A stretch of 64,000 nucleotides of DNA from Epiperipatus broadwayi (lineage: Eukaryota > Onychophora > Udeonychophora > Euonychophora > Peripatidae). This document shows, piece after piece, positions 40,601 to 52,298 of the stretch (positions are counted from its first letter, which is position 1; every line of letters begins with the position of its first letter). The notes below the pieces were generated by a model. It was not told the DNA's origin. It made no database searches and saw only the letters and a list, made by a program, of their open reading frames with translations. Made by a program: the position numbers and the translations under genes. The stretch spans positions 186,001-250,000 of the forward strand of contig JAQFVV010013060.1 of NCBI GenBank assembly GCA_028023455.1. Direction: 5' to 3'.

Positions 40601-43160
40601 AACAGAAATGAAGAAATCATACAGTTAATTATGACAACAATTGAGGAACTTAATAAAGTCAATAGTGTAACAGTCAAAACACGTGTATCTCGTTAACATA
40701 GTGCAGAATTCGACCACCACACAGAACAGCAGCACCATCGAGTAGCGAAGCCACCGGTAGTACTGAGTTCGAACATAGTTTATCAGTTCCACAATACAAT
40801 CTACGGAATAACGCCTCTGATGCGACATAAGTAAACACTTCTTTAGGCACGGTGGTCAGGGAGATGCACGAGATTCATGGTTTTGTTTCTGAGTTGGCCA
40901 ACAATCAACGAATATTAATTAACATATATAATCGAGGAAATATATATAATGGGTATCGAATAAATGAAAACTTAACTGCAGACGTATAGTTAAAATTATT
41001 TATTTACGTATTTAATAAAAAAAAACATTATTAATGTTATTAATCATATTTTAAATTCAGAGTTTCAATAGCTAATTGGCAATATTATTATATATAAAAA
41101 TACATTTATTTATAAAGAGCATTCATTTATATGAAGGCGTAATCTAGCTACCTAAGGTTCTCGAGTGAGTATTTCTAATGCGTGCTGTAGGGAATTTATG
41201 CTTTGCACTGCAAGAGTCATCAGTAGCGGCGGACATACATTTATTTAATAAAAATATTTATTTTACGACTAAGGGCAAACATTTATTTGAGAGTGGATGA
41301 TGAAGATAATGCCGAGGCGGAGTGATATAGAGAATGATAAACTAAATAAAGGAACACGTGGTACGCTTTAGAAGGGCGATATAAAATGGCAGCACTGAAA
41401 CTGCAATGCCGTGAATAAGTTTATAAGGGCTTCGGGTTGGTCTCTGCCTCGACCCGAAGAGGTAAGGTGCCACATAAGCATAACCAGGGACAAGCGGTCC
41501 ATGTCGCAATTTGCCAGCTGGCTGCGTGACGGTCGTCAAGCCCTATGGGAACATTATCATGTCCACTTGTGTAGGACGACTGGGGTTAATTCAACCCTAT
41601 AGAATCCGGAGTATTCACGGCGTGGAATGAGTCATCGTGGCTTCAAAACGTAACACATGTATAAGATCTAAAAGATTATGGTAATATTTAACTAGATTTC
41701 AAACTCGACCCTCCATTATCAACATTGACTAAAAGAAAATTGGTGACTCTCAAAGAAATGAAATTTCCGTAATTATTCATTAAAAGTTAATAATAAAAAA
41801 AAATATCTAAAAGGGGAATTATTACAGCGAGTATGCCAGCTATTACGAAGTAGTAGACCCTGCATTACAATAACTGATTCTTTGAATGCGTGTCGATATA
41901 TATAAAATTTAAGTTATTTATAAAAGCAAATATTAATGACAATTTGACACGCATTCACTGTTCAAGCGATTATAGATTGAGCTTTAAAACTAAGACAATT
42001 ATGAGAAGGTAATATTTCAATGATAATTATAAATCAAGTGTAGATTTGAGAAATACACACCTAAGAAGGATAGAGGGAGGTAAGCTAGATTATGCGAGAA
42101 ATTTACAGATTACATTAATTCTCAAATTTTAGTTTCACAAAATTACAATTTTAACATTTTAGAAGTTAGACAAATAGTAGGAGATGAGCTATAGCTTATT
42201 ATTACTAGAGTACTCTATAATTTGGAATACACACACAGGTACCTGTTTTATAAGATGTTTTCTTCCATTTGTTTAATAGCAGATTGTTCGTGATTAGCAG
42301 TTTTCTTTCTTGTCTTTGGCATTTTATTGATTTTAACAGCAGCGGCTTTCTTGTTTATTTCAGGCAGCAGATCATTATGGTGTTTTTACGATGGGCAATG
42401 TGAAGTTCGGCATACGGTAGGCCATCTCCCGATGGAGAATAATCTCGGTGCTTACTCGGTCATACCTTGGCAGTATCAATTTATTTTAAGATATTTTAGA
42501 CTCTTCACTCGAGAGCAAAGCTAAAGTTTAAGTGAATGTCTCCAGCAAGTTTAAGATGGCCTCCTTTCTTATCTTGATCTTTTAATTTTTCTGTCCAGAT
42601 ATTTTTAGGTTTTATTTATCTTGCCTTCAGGATAATCAGTGCTTTTGCTGGTTTTAATTAGAAAGAAATCTGCTGTGCTATTGTTTGTTTTTCTTTACAT
42701 TCGTTAATTACATTTTTTTGGAATTTTTCTATAATTAATTTATTATCTATCACTGACCGATGCTTTTAAATTTTCAAAGACAAAAGGGAATAAAATTATT
42801 TTAACTTTAATTAATTATTGCATCAGATTTTGTTAGAATTATTATTTAACGAAATTTAAACTAAGCAATAAATACGAACTTCATAAATTCAAAATAAATG
42901 ATTAATATTACATAAAATTTATTTAACTAAAAGAAATCTAAATTATATTATTTTATCCATATTTATTGCCTTTAATTTGAGATCGAAATGTGTGCGTGTT
43001 TATGCTGAATTCTACATATATTTATACATTTTTAATATTGTTAACACACAATTTGATATCAAAAAGTTTAAATTTGGGCGGGATAGGCCGGTCAGTGAGA
43101 GGCGACAGAAAAAGGTGAAACTTAAGATTCGAATACGAATCTTACTGTTTCAATAGTGAA
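40600..43160 (+). other. GC-richer unassigned block in intron 8
   Basis: Base composition departs from the surrounding DNA, especially at 41400-41650 and 42350-42480. The word TGTAACAGTC at 40666 resembles the LTR ends seen elsewhere in the window, but I could not find a convincing partner end, primer-binding site or target duplication. Open frames (41342-41602 on both strands, 42327-42524) show no known motif. A decayed LTR-type element is one possibility. Confidence 0.35.
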
Positions 43161-43347
43161 TGTCCACAGGTTCCTTTATGATCTTTTGATATTAGTTAAG
43201 CTGTTGTAAAAAAATATCCATAGGCTAAATAAATAAATGTCTATTTATATTTAATAATTTTTTTTTTTGTTAATAAATAGTATAACTTAAATAATTTAAA
43301 TTTATTTTAGATTTAGTAATCATTATTGTAGTTGAATTTGATTGTAA

Positions 43348-43515
<168 letters not shown>

Positions 43516-43710
43516 TAAAAACTGTAACCAAGAGAATTATTTTCTTAATATTTGATAGTCCTTCACTCTATACGTGTTTTAAACTACAAAGGCTTGATAA
43601 TAAGTGATAAGAAAAAAATTGTTTTTGCACAAAAACTAATTTTTTTAAAAAAATTTTTTAGACTTAATTTGATATAATTACATTATATCAAAACTTTTCT
43701 ATAACTATGC

Positions 43711-43911
43711 AAATATCAGCCTTTCAAGCCAATTGTGCATGCGCTTTGCGAGTGTTAATAATAAATGAATACTTTCCCCTCCAATACAAGATATAGTATT
43801 TATGCAGGAATAAAATGAATCCACTTATTCCTACAACTCAAATGCTTATATATGAGCAAATCTGAAGTACTCGCAAAGCGCATGCACAATTGGCTTGAAA
43901 GGCTGATATTT
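43711..43911. mobile_element. Short MITE with perfect 43-bp inverted repeats
   Basis: 43711-43753 (AAATATCAGCCTTTCAAGCC and on to GCATGCGCTTTGCGAGT) is the exact reverse complement of 43869-43911, with 115 bp between. The GCATGCGCYTTG word is shared with the outer repeat of the foldback at 34235. No clear target duplication. Confidence 0.85.
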
Positions 43912-45950
43912 GAATGTAATACCATTGTAGACATAGCGCTATATAAAAATAAATGCTTGTTTACATAACTATGCAAAGAAATTATATAAAACTAACAATA
44001 TAAGTTTTATGAAAAAAAAATTAGTAATATAAAGTAAATTAATTTCTGATATTTAAACTCATATAATGCATTTATTGTTTATAAAGTATAGAATATATTA
44101 AAGAGAACAAAATTTTTTTCTATATCACTGAAAATTTGATAAAGATAATGAATAGCTGGCACTATTATACATATCCATTATTTGAAATCAACCTTTTATT
44201 TCCATCAAGAAATTTTTCATTTTACACCTATGATACATCATTAATATTTACACAGTTATTTTTAATATTTATAAAGTGTTTATTTAATATTGTGTATTAT
44301 TAATATAAATGATTTTATTATTTTAACAAAAGTGATTACATCACATTTTAGTTTCTCTTGTAATAAGAGATGGAACAAATTGTTTATCTTTGCCTCAAGA
44401 AATTATCAAATACATAGTAGTTATAATAGACAATCAAGCTGGTATTTGCTTGTCATTTGATAAGCACAACTACACAATATACAAGGCATGCTCGAAATGT
44501 AAAAAGCAACTAAGATTCTTAGAAATTTATAAAAAAAATTAAATAGTGCCTAAAAATTTAAATTGAGACTATAAAAAAAAATACACTAAAATGTCTTGTA
44601 TATTTTATAAGTACATTATGTATATCACCAATTGATATTTTATAGAAAGATGAAAGCTTTTGATAATGATGCAACTAAATAGCTTTAAAAAAATCAGAGT
44701 TCCTAATGATGACAATCAAATGATAAAAAAGAAAATGATTTGAGTCTTATTATTAGAAAATTAAATAGTACTGTCAGATAAGTGGTCAAGCCAAAAAATT
44801 ATCATAGACATATTTAAAATGAAGATCTTGTCAAAAAAAAAAAAAAGAAAGAAAGTATAAAACACAACTAAAAACTAAATATAAATGATGCCTGGTAGCC
44901 ACTATTAAATTTAAGAAAATCCATAAATCCATTGTAAAAGGAAAAATATCATCGACTATTAAATTAATAGAAATCATTTTACTGAACAGTGATTATTTCA
45001 TTATTATTTTTTAAATATTTGATCAGTATTGTAAATTGTTAATACTTCTCTGCAATAAATCTGTCTAAAGAGTGTTATGCTACACCATTAATATATAAAT
45101 AGGCAAAAACTCTCCATATAGTAGTGCCACCTTGTGATGGTGATCATGTGATGTTTAGTGGTTTAACCATTAATATATATAAATAAATATCCTGAGTATT
45201 AATATAACTTGTTAATTTGCAAAATATACTTTTAGCTGTAAGTGATTTTAATATTTAAACTACAGTAAGCAATTTTGAAGCATTTTGATTCACAAATCAC
45301 CATTGAAGACTTATGTGCTATTAATAAATGTCAAATATTAATCTTTCAACTTACTAAATCAAATAGTGGAAAGCGCAATAAATTTGGAGCCCCCTTTTAA
45401 AAATAGTGATAATTTATATTATTTTTTTTATACTGGTTCTTCATGCTATTATATTGAAGCAGTGGATCTGAAGTACGATCCATGCTTCACAGCCTCCTAT
45501 AAACTTAATTAGTATTGTAGGCCTGAATTAAGTTTATAGTCCAATATCAGCAGGGTTTTGCATTAAAGCTAAAATTAATTACATTTAAATATTTTGTTTT
45601 AAATAAATTCTATTCTAATATTAGATTTCTGTTAATAAAAATTACTTGTAAAATCTATTAGTCAAACATATATATACGTCAAGCGTATATATATGAGTTA
45701 ATGCAAAATTCTGCTGAAATAAAATGCTTATATTATTAAAAGAAATAATATTTTTTTGTTAAAATCTTGTTAAAATATGGCTTATGATTTATTTTGAGAT
45801 AAGCCCACCAACATTTTCTAGAAGAATGTATGTTTGTAATTAATTAGCCCATTCAAGGCAAATTAAAGATGGCTTTCTCTTTCTTTTTTAATTAATAAAA
45901 TTCAAACTTTAAAGAAAGAAATTTAGAATAAAAAAGTAAAAGTTATTTTT
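43912..45950 (+). other. Intron 9 segment, no assigned element
   Basis: AT-rich DNA with a small inverted repeat CTATAAACTTAATT / AATTAAGTTTATAG at 45497-45539. No coding similarity recognised. Confidence 0.5.
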
Positions 45951-47480
45951 AGAAAATGTTACCTTGAAACAAAGGAGAGTGTGGGTGGGCTTATCAAGAT
46001 TTAAGATCATACAAACAATAGAAGGTAGCTTACAAAAAAGTTATAAATAGGAGAGTGAACAAAAGACTAGGCATTCAGAGTTTTCTTGCTGACATTCAGA
46101 TTTCTCTTTAGAGAACTCTTTCAGATTTTGCTTTTGCTTGTTGAGATTTTATTCCAAAAAGTTATACAACTGTCGTCTTCAAAATCACGGAGAAGTTTGA
46201 ACATGCTACAAACTAAAAGTCATATGAATTTGATGGATTCTACTATGCTTGGCTAGGCAAAAAGCTTTGCCTATCGCCGAGGTTCCTAAATACCATCAAA
46301 ATGCCATAGTATCCACCCAATATAATCTGAACTCTGTGCCATGTCTGTAGGACTTTTCGTGAAACCATGCTACGCATTTCCACTTTCCTTGTCCGGACAA
46401 GTACCTATCGATGGACGGATCAAGCCACGCTCATCGACAGAACATGAGCAAGGAATCAGGACGGTAATTGTATCTCTCCTCCATTGAACTATTTACTTTC
46501 TACCCTTTTTTGTTCATACCTTTCTTAATTGCTTCATTGAATTAATTTCTGAAATGTTGTATTTAATTATATTTGTTATGTAACCATTTTTATTAGACTA
46601 GTTTTAGATATATATTGCGTGATCATCTATCTATATATTTAACTCTTTTTCCTTCGCTAGTCTTCATTACTAACATGTATAAATATTTTGTATTGCATTG
46701 CGGTTAAGTTTAAAAGTTAATTTTTTCATTTAAAATCTCTTTCCAATTTTATTTATGTTTCTAAATTCCATACGAGTAAGTTTCCTTTTGTTTGCCAACT
46801 TGATCTCGATAACGCTTCTTTTGTCCGCCATTAGCTTATTACATATATCTGATTTAGCTATATACGTCTTAAATAATTTTTAAACTGTTTGTTTTTAGCG
46901 CAAAGCAATTAGAAATTGCTTTGCGAAAGATTTTTATTATTGTACTTTATCGAGGAGATTCAAGTTGACAATTTTATTAAAATTGGGAAGAAAAGACTTA
47001 GACCGCAAAAATATTATATCGTTTAATCTGTTTTTAGTGTCTAATTAGTTTTCATTAATTCAGGGGAATAGCGGAGGCCAGTAAAAACTTTCTTAATATT
47101 TTAAAGTCATTAATTAAACATATTATTTAACTATAAAAGGCTTGAGTTTCCTAATTTTATTATAATGCTTTATTTTACTTTTCCAATGATCCAGGCACGC
47201 AAAACACATTTTTCATAGTACTTTTATGCACATTTAACTATTTAGCTCCGTAGGTGTTCCCGTCCATGTCTCTACCGCTGATGCTAAGCTTGGCCGGATG
47301 AAAATTAATTTATGTATGGCTCAGATAAGGTTGTTGGTTCGTAGTTAGCCTCGAGAATAGGCGAATAGGGCAGAGGTCATAGTATTCTTGATTTAATATC
47401 TCGCGTATGGGTGGCTTCAAGGTACTTTCGCCTAGTATTCGAACTGGGTTAAACCAACATACATCATCTGACTGTCACAA
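45951..47480 (+). other. Candidate LTR-like block with promoter signature
   Basis: GC content rises here. GTTATAAATAGGAGAG (46039-46054) is a good TATA box, and GGCATTCAGAG ~28 bases later fits an initiator. Further on are CTTGGCTAGGCAAAAAGCTT and GATGGACGGATCAAGCCACG. This could be the promoter part of a retroelement LTR, but I could not define both ends, a target duplication or a primer-binding site. Confidence 0.35.
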
Positions 47481-48419
47481 TATCTAAAAGAGATTTACTG
47501 ATATTTATTTTGAAATTTCTATTTTATGAGACATCATGAATTTAGACAAAATGTACAACAATTGTAATAGTTCTTCTATAGTTTCTATTTTTATTCACAA
47601 ATTAAATTTAAGAGAACAAAAGTATTTTAAAAAAAACAACAATAACCCAAGAACATAAATTAATCTTTATTTTGATAATAATTTTCAATGATTTTCTTTC
47701 TGTACAATGAAATTCTCAGATACTTTCAAATAAAAAGTGTAATGATATACCTAATTTTTTTGCACAGTCTTAAAGTTATTTCAAAGAACTTTCATTGATA
47801 ATAAATAATCCATAATATATATTTGAAATTTTTTTAGGAATTAATAAATTCTTACATGTCATTTAATCTAAATTTGCCTTATTAATGCAATATACCAATT
47901 ATATTTGGAAAAGTGAAGTTAGAAGAAATTAAGCACAGAATATAAAAATGAATGTTTAGGGAAAAATAAAAAATATAATTTGAAGGTAATTTATTAATAG
48001 CTACAAAATCAAGAAGATTTTGAATTACAAAATTTAAGAAAGTCATCAAATAAATGATATGTAGTATTAATTTTATTAATCACATAGGGAAAAATTTTTT
48101 CCCTCTTAATTAATATTAAATCTAAAAATATTTATTATGTCATCATGCACGACTAGTAAGTTTTTTATGATAAAGTTTTGTTTATTCATTTACAAAATGA
48201 GATTTTTACAATCAATTGTAATGGTTTTGAAATGTTTTTAACTCTTTTAAGTTTTATTAAAATAATAATTTGTTAATTAAAAACTTCTTTCTTAATAATT
48301 AATGCTAGAAAATCTCAATCTGGTTTCAAATTATATGAAGATCATTTTTAATAGGAGATAATGATTTTAAATTGAAATCAATGATTGTCAGAATAAAAAT
48401 CCTTATGTTTTGAAAGACT

Positions 48420-49180
48420 ACAACCATCAATTGTTTTCAATTGTTTGACAGGCAATTAAGAAAGCATATGTATCTCTAGGTCTTTTGAAGAACACTTTTC
48501 AGTTATTTTGAACCAACTGTGTAAAAATTTTGCCAGGAAAATAGTAACATTTAAAGAATTATTGTTCTTTAATAACACATCAGGATATTTGATTATATTT
48601 GACCCATTATGTGAACATGTAAAAATTATATTGCCACTGAACTCCACTTATTTGCACCTCATGGCTAAAGAATTATTGCTACATTTAAGGTTTATCATTC
48701 TGGAACTTTTGATTATGCAATTATAACATCGAAAATGCGAATTGAAATATTGCTATAAGCAATATGCATGGGTATAAAAACACATTTTGTTACATTGTGG
48801 TAAGTTGGAACCATCTTTTGTTGGAAATGATTTATTTTTAAAAAAATTACAAACATAGCAAGAGTTTGGTTTGATGAACTAGAAAATGTCACTATTAAAG
48901 AATTGATTGATTTTTATTTGGAACATTGAGATAAAAGGAACTAAGCTTTTGAAGAAGTCAACAATGATGAAGGTGAATGTAATAATGTATAAAAGTGTCC
49001 ACTAAAAGAATTTAAAAGTATTTTCTGAACTATTGAAGTTGTGAAACAAAAAATTGTGGTTGTCGATCCTGAAACCAGTTGAAGCATGCAATGTCTTGAT
49101 GGGGACTTGGATAAAGTAATTTATATCTACATGTGTAAGTGCAACAATTTGAAGGCAGAGAAAGTAATTCAATCTCAAGT
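48420..49180 (+). pseudogene. Tigger/pogo-type transposase remnant
   Basis: Broken plus-strand frames follow the order of the DDE region of Tigger-like transposases. NFARKIVTFKELLFFNN corresponds to the block before the second catalytic Asp (K.LLLLDNAPGH in the family). VKIILPLNSTYLHLMAKELL corresponds to the FLPPNTTSLIQPMDQG block. VKQKIVVVDPETS and SMQCLDGDLDKVI correspond to a C-terminal block. Key Asp and Gly residues are changed and stops occur, so it is dead. Element ends were not found. Confidence 0.5.
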
Positions 49181-49247
49181 TATAAATTTTTTTATATATT
49201 TTTTGCAAAAATATTTAATATATATATTTTTAATTCTTATTTCATTA

Positions 49248-50136
49248 TGTAACGATCGGAATGAAAGTGAAGATCGAATCTAACCGCAAAAGCAATATCT
49301 GCACTACAAGGGCGCCATCTAGGCATTTGAGCCTAGAAAAATTTATAAAGTAGGCAGATACGCGCTGTTAAAATTCCACTTTATTTAAATATTCCGATCG
49401 TTAGCCCAAGTCACTAGCTCAGCGGAGACGCAGAGATAAAAATATATAAATTTTATATCTTAAATATAAAAGAATAAAAGCCACTGCCAGAAATTAACAC
49501 ATAAAAATATTTATTTACGCACATATAAAATCATTCTAAATTCGAGGAATAGGTTTAACATTTATTTTTAGATTACTCTTTAATTGTACATTTACATAAA
49601 TTTCAATGAGTTTTAATTTTTTATTTAGATGGTCAAGTATGAATAGACTACATAGATCTGCATTTGAAAAGAAAATATTCTTCCCTGATTTAACCTTAGG
49701 CAACAAATTTCGCAGTCAAACCGGCATCAATCCATCTGATACATTTATGTATTCAATGTAGCATGAAAATACAACAGCACAAATATACTATACTGTCAGG
49801 AATGGACATCTGAACAGGATAGTTAGAGAAAACATTGACTCTTGTCCAATACAGGAATATGACGTCTGTATAGCAAGAAGAACAATAAAATAAAAACTCC
49901 ATAGGAAGGGACCGCGATCCTTTTTGCCGACTTACAATCCCCTCCATAGGCAAAGGGTTGGTGCGGTGTATTCAGCGATTCTGCACGTAGCGAAACTCAT
50001 ACTACATCTACTAATTACACAAATATATCCAATCCATTGACCCAATTCAACAACGACACAAATAACCCAAGATTACCCTCCCCTAATATAACTTTACAAA
50101 TCTATACAGCCATTCATGCCCGACTTAAATTTAACA
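49248..50136 (-). repeat. LTR copy A (minus orientation)
   Basis: 889 bp. On the minus strand it starts TGTTAAATTTAAGTCGGGCA and ends CATTCCGATCGTTACA. Inside are GTGGCTTTTATT, CTACTTTATAAATTTTTCTA and GCCTAGATGGCGCCCTTGTA. It is almost identical in reverse to copy B. Open frames here (for example 49753-49953) are repeated in B with two changes and are not supported as genes. Confidence 0.85.
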
Positions 50137-50168
50137 TTGAAATACGTTCGCACAGATTTGTTTAAAAA
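50137..50168. other. 32-base spacer between LTR copies A and B
   Basis: Contains CGTTCGCACAGAT. The reverse complement of this word also precedes LTR copy D (near 54450), so it looks like the 3' end of the internal region of the element. Confidence 0.6.
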
Positions 50169-51033
50169 TGTTAAATTTAAGTCGGGCGTGAATGGCTGTA
50201 TAGATTTGTAAAGTTATATTAGGGGAGGGTAATCTTGGGTTATTTGTGTCGTTGTTGAATTGGGTCAATGGATTGGATATATTTGTGTAAATAGTAGATG
50301 TAGTATGAGTTTCGCTACGTGCAGAATCGCTGAATACACCGCACCAACCCTTTGCCTATGGATGGGATTGTAAGTCGGCAAAAAGAATCGCGGTCCCTTC
50401 CTATGGAGTTTTTATTTTATTGTTCTTCTTGCTATACAGACGTCATATTCCTGTATTGGACAAGAGTCAATGTTTTCTCTAACTATCCTGTTCAGATGTC
50501 CATTCCTGACAGTATAGTATATTTGTGCTGTTGTATTTTCATGCTACATTGAATACATAAATGTATCAGATGGATTGATGCCGGTTTGACTGCGAAATTT
50601 GTTGCCTAAGGTTAAATCAGGGAAGAATATTTTCTTTTCAAATGCAGATCTATGTAGTCTATTCATACTTGACCATCTAAATAAAAAATTAAAACTCATT
50701 GAAATTTATGTAAATGTACAATTAAAGAGTAATCTAAAAAAAAATGTTAAACCTATTCCTCGAATTTAGAATGATTTTATATGTGAATTTCTGGCAGTGG
50801 CTTTTATTCTTTTATATTTAAGATATAAAATTTATATATTTTTATCTCTGCGTCTCCGCTGAGCTAGTGACTTGGGCTAACGATCGGAATATTTAAATAA
50901 AGTGGAATTTTAACAGCGCGTATCTGCCTACTTTATAAATTTTTCTAGGCTCAAATGCCTAGATGGCGCCCTTGTAGTGCAGATATTGCTTTTGCGGTTA
51001 GATTCGATCTTCACTTTCATTCCGATCGTTACA
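50169..51033 (+). repeat. LTR copy B (plus orientation)
   Basis: 865 bp, TGTTAAATTTAAGTCGGGCG to TCCGATCGTTACA. It is 24 bp shorter than A because of one deletion near 50789, where copies A and D keep the sequence. It is immediately followed by a primer-binding-site match, so it behaves as a 5' LTR. Confidence 0.85.
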
Positions 51034-51060
51034 AACTGGCGCCCAACATGGGGCGCCAGT
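51034..51060 (+). promoter_or_regulatory. Primer-binding site, tRNA-Lys type, within a palindrome
   Basis: TGGCGCCCAACATGGGGC (51037-51054) follows the LTR end by three bases. It matches the 3' end complement of tRNA-Lys(CUU), as used by many Ty3/Gypsy elements and some retroviruses, at all but one of 18 positions. The 26-base stretch ACTGGCGCCC..GGGCGCCAGT is itself palindromic, so a weaker site also faces LTR copy C on the other strand. Confidence 0.75.
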
Positions 51061-52298
51061 TGTAACGATCGGAGAATGTAACTTAACGTAAACTGCACTA
51101 CAGGGCGCCATCTAGGCATTTGAACCTAGAAAAATTTATAAAGTAGGCAGATACGTAAGTCAAAAAAAAAAAAAAAAATTTTTTTTAAAATATTTTGGTT
51201 CCGGTCGTTAGCCCAACGTCACTAGCTCAGGGAGTAGCAGAGATTTAATAATATCATATCTTATCTAATTAGATTTCAACATTAAAAAATAAATAAAATA
51301 AGCCACTGCCAGTAATTAGCATACAAACATTTATTTCTGCACATATATATATAAGATTTAAAATTATTTTAGTATTAGTTTTACATTTTAACATTTAAAA
51401 TTATTTTTTAACTTTGATTTTTGACTTTAATTTACATTTAATTACTATTACATTCTAATTTTACAGTTTAATTAAGTTCGCACAGATAAATTTATGAAAG
51501 CTTGTTTATAATGTTGAATATAGATCGGTTACATAGATTTCACGGTCAAAAACATTTCAAAGTAAACATAAACGATCAAAATACAAAATTATTGATTACT
51601 GACAATTGCGGAGGGAAATTTATACGTAACCCAATAGTATTCACCATAAGATACTTGCATTGTCACGAATAACTTAAAAGACATCCGAATAAATACATTT
51701 TAGATACTCGCCATAAGGTATCATTATTTATTGAATGTCTATATATTTTGATCAAATATGGAAACGCAAAACATAGTTAACCAATAAACAATCCATGCAA
51801 GCGTCTATAAACAACTTAAATTTAATGCATTTTTATTTAGGGTCGAGTATGAATGGACCAGATAAATTTGCTTTTGCAAATAAACATTCTATCCCTATTT
51901 AACCTTAGGCTAAAATTCGTAGTCAAACTGGCATCAATTCATCTGATATATCGATGTATTCAATGTAATAAAATACGGCAGCACAAAAGGTTAAGAGAAG
52001 AAATTGCCTCTTATGAGATAGGAATATTACATCTATCTGCAAAGAAGAGCAATAAAACAAAAAACTCCATAGAAAGGAACTGCGGTATCCGACTTATAAT
52101 TCCTTCCATAGGCAAATGGAAGGGTGCGGCGTATGAAGCGATTCTGCCCGTAGTGAATCAATATTACATCTACTAATCACACCAATATATCCAATCCATT
52201 GACCCAATTTAACCACGAAACAAATAACCTAAGATTACCCTCCCTTAATATAACTTTACAAATCTATACAGCCATTCACGCCCGACTTAAGTTTAACA
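51061..52298 (-). repeat. LTR copy C (minus orientation, diverged, with insertion)
   Basis: Plus strand starts TGTAACGATCGGAGAATG and ends CTTAAGTTTAACA, the same family as A in the same orientation. It is longer because ~0.36 kb is inserted between about 51475 and 51840. The insert starts TTCGCACAGATAAATTT and shares sequence, in reverse, with 54190-54440. Confidence 0.75.

Noticed and set aside
41342-41602. Overlapping frames on both strands in the GC-richer block
   Set aside because: Mutually overlapping, no recognised motif, and the higher GC content alone makes chance frames more likely.
40666-43156. Possible LTR-type insertion from TGTAACAGTC with ATAG flanks
   Set aside because: ATAG follows CA at two downstream places (41068 and 43153), but neither end looks like an LTR end, so the match is probably chance.
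49753-50552. Two matching 66-codon frames on opposite strands
   Set aside because: They are the same LTR sequence in inverted copies A and B; no evidence of a protein product.
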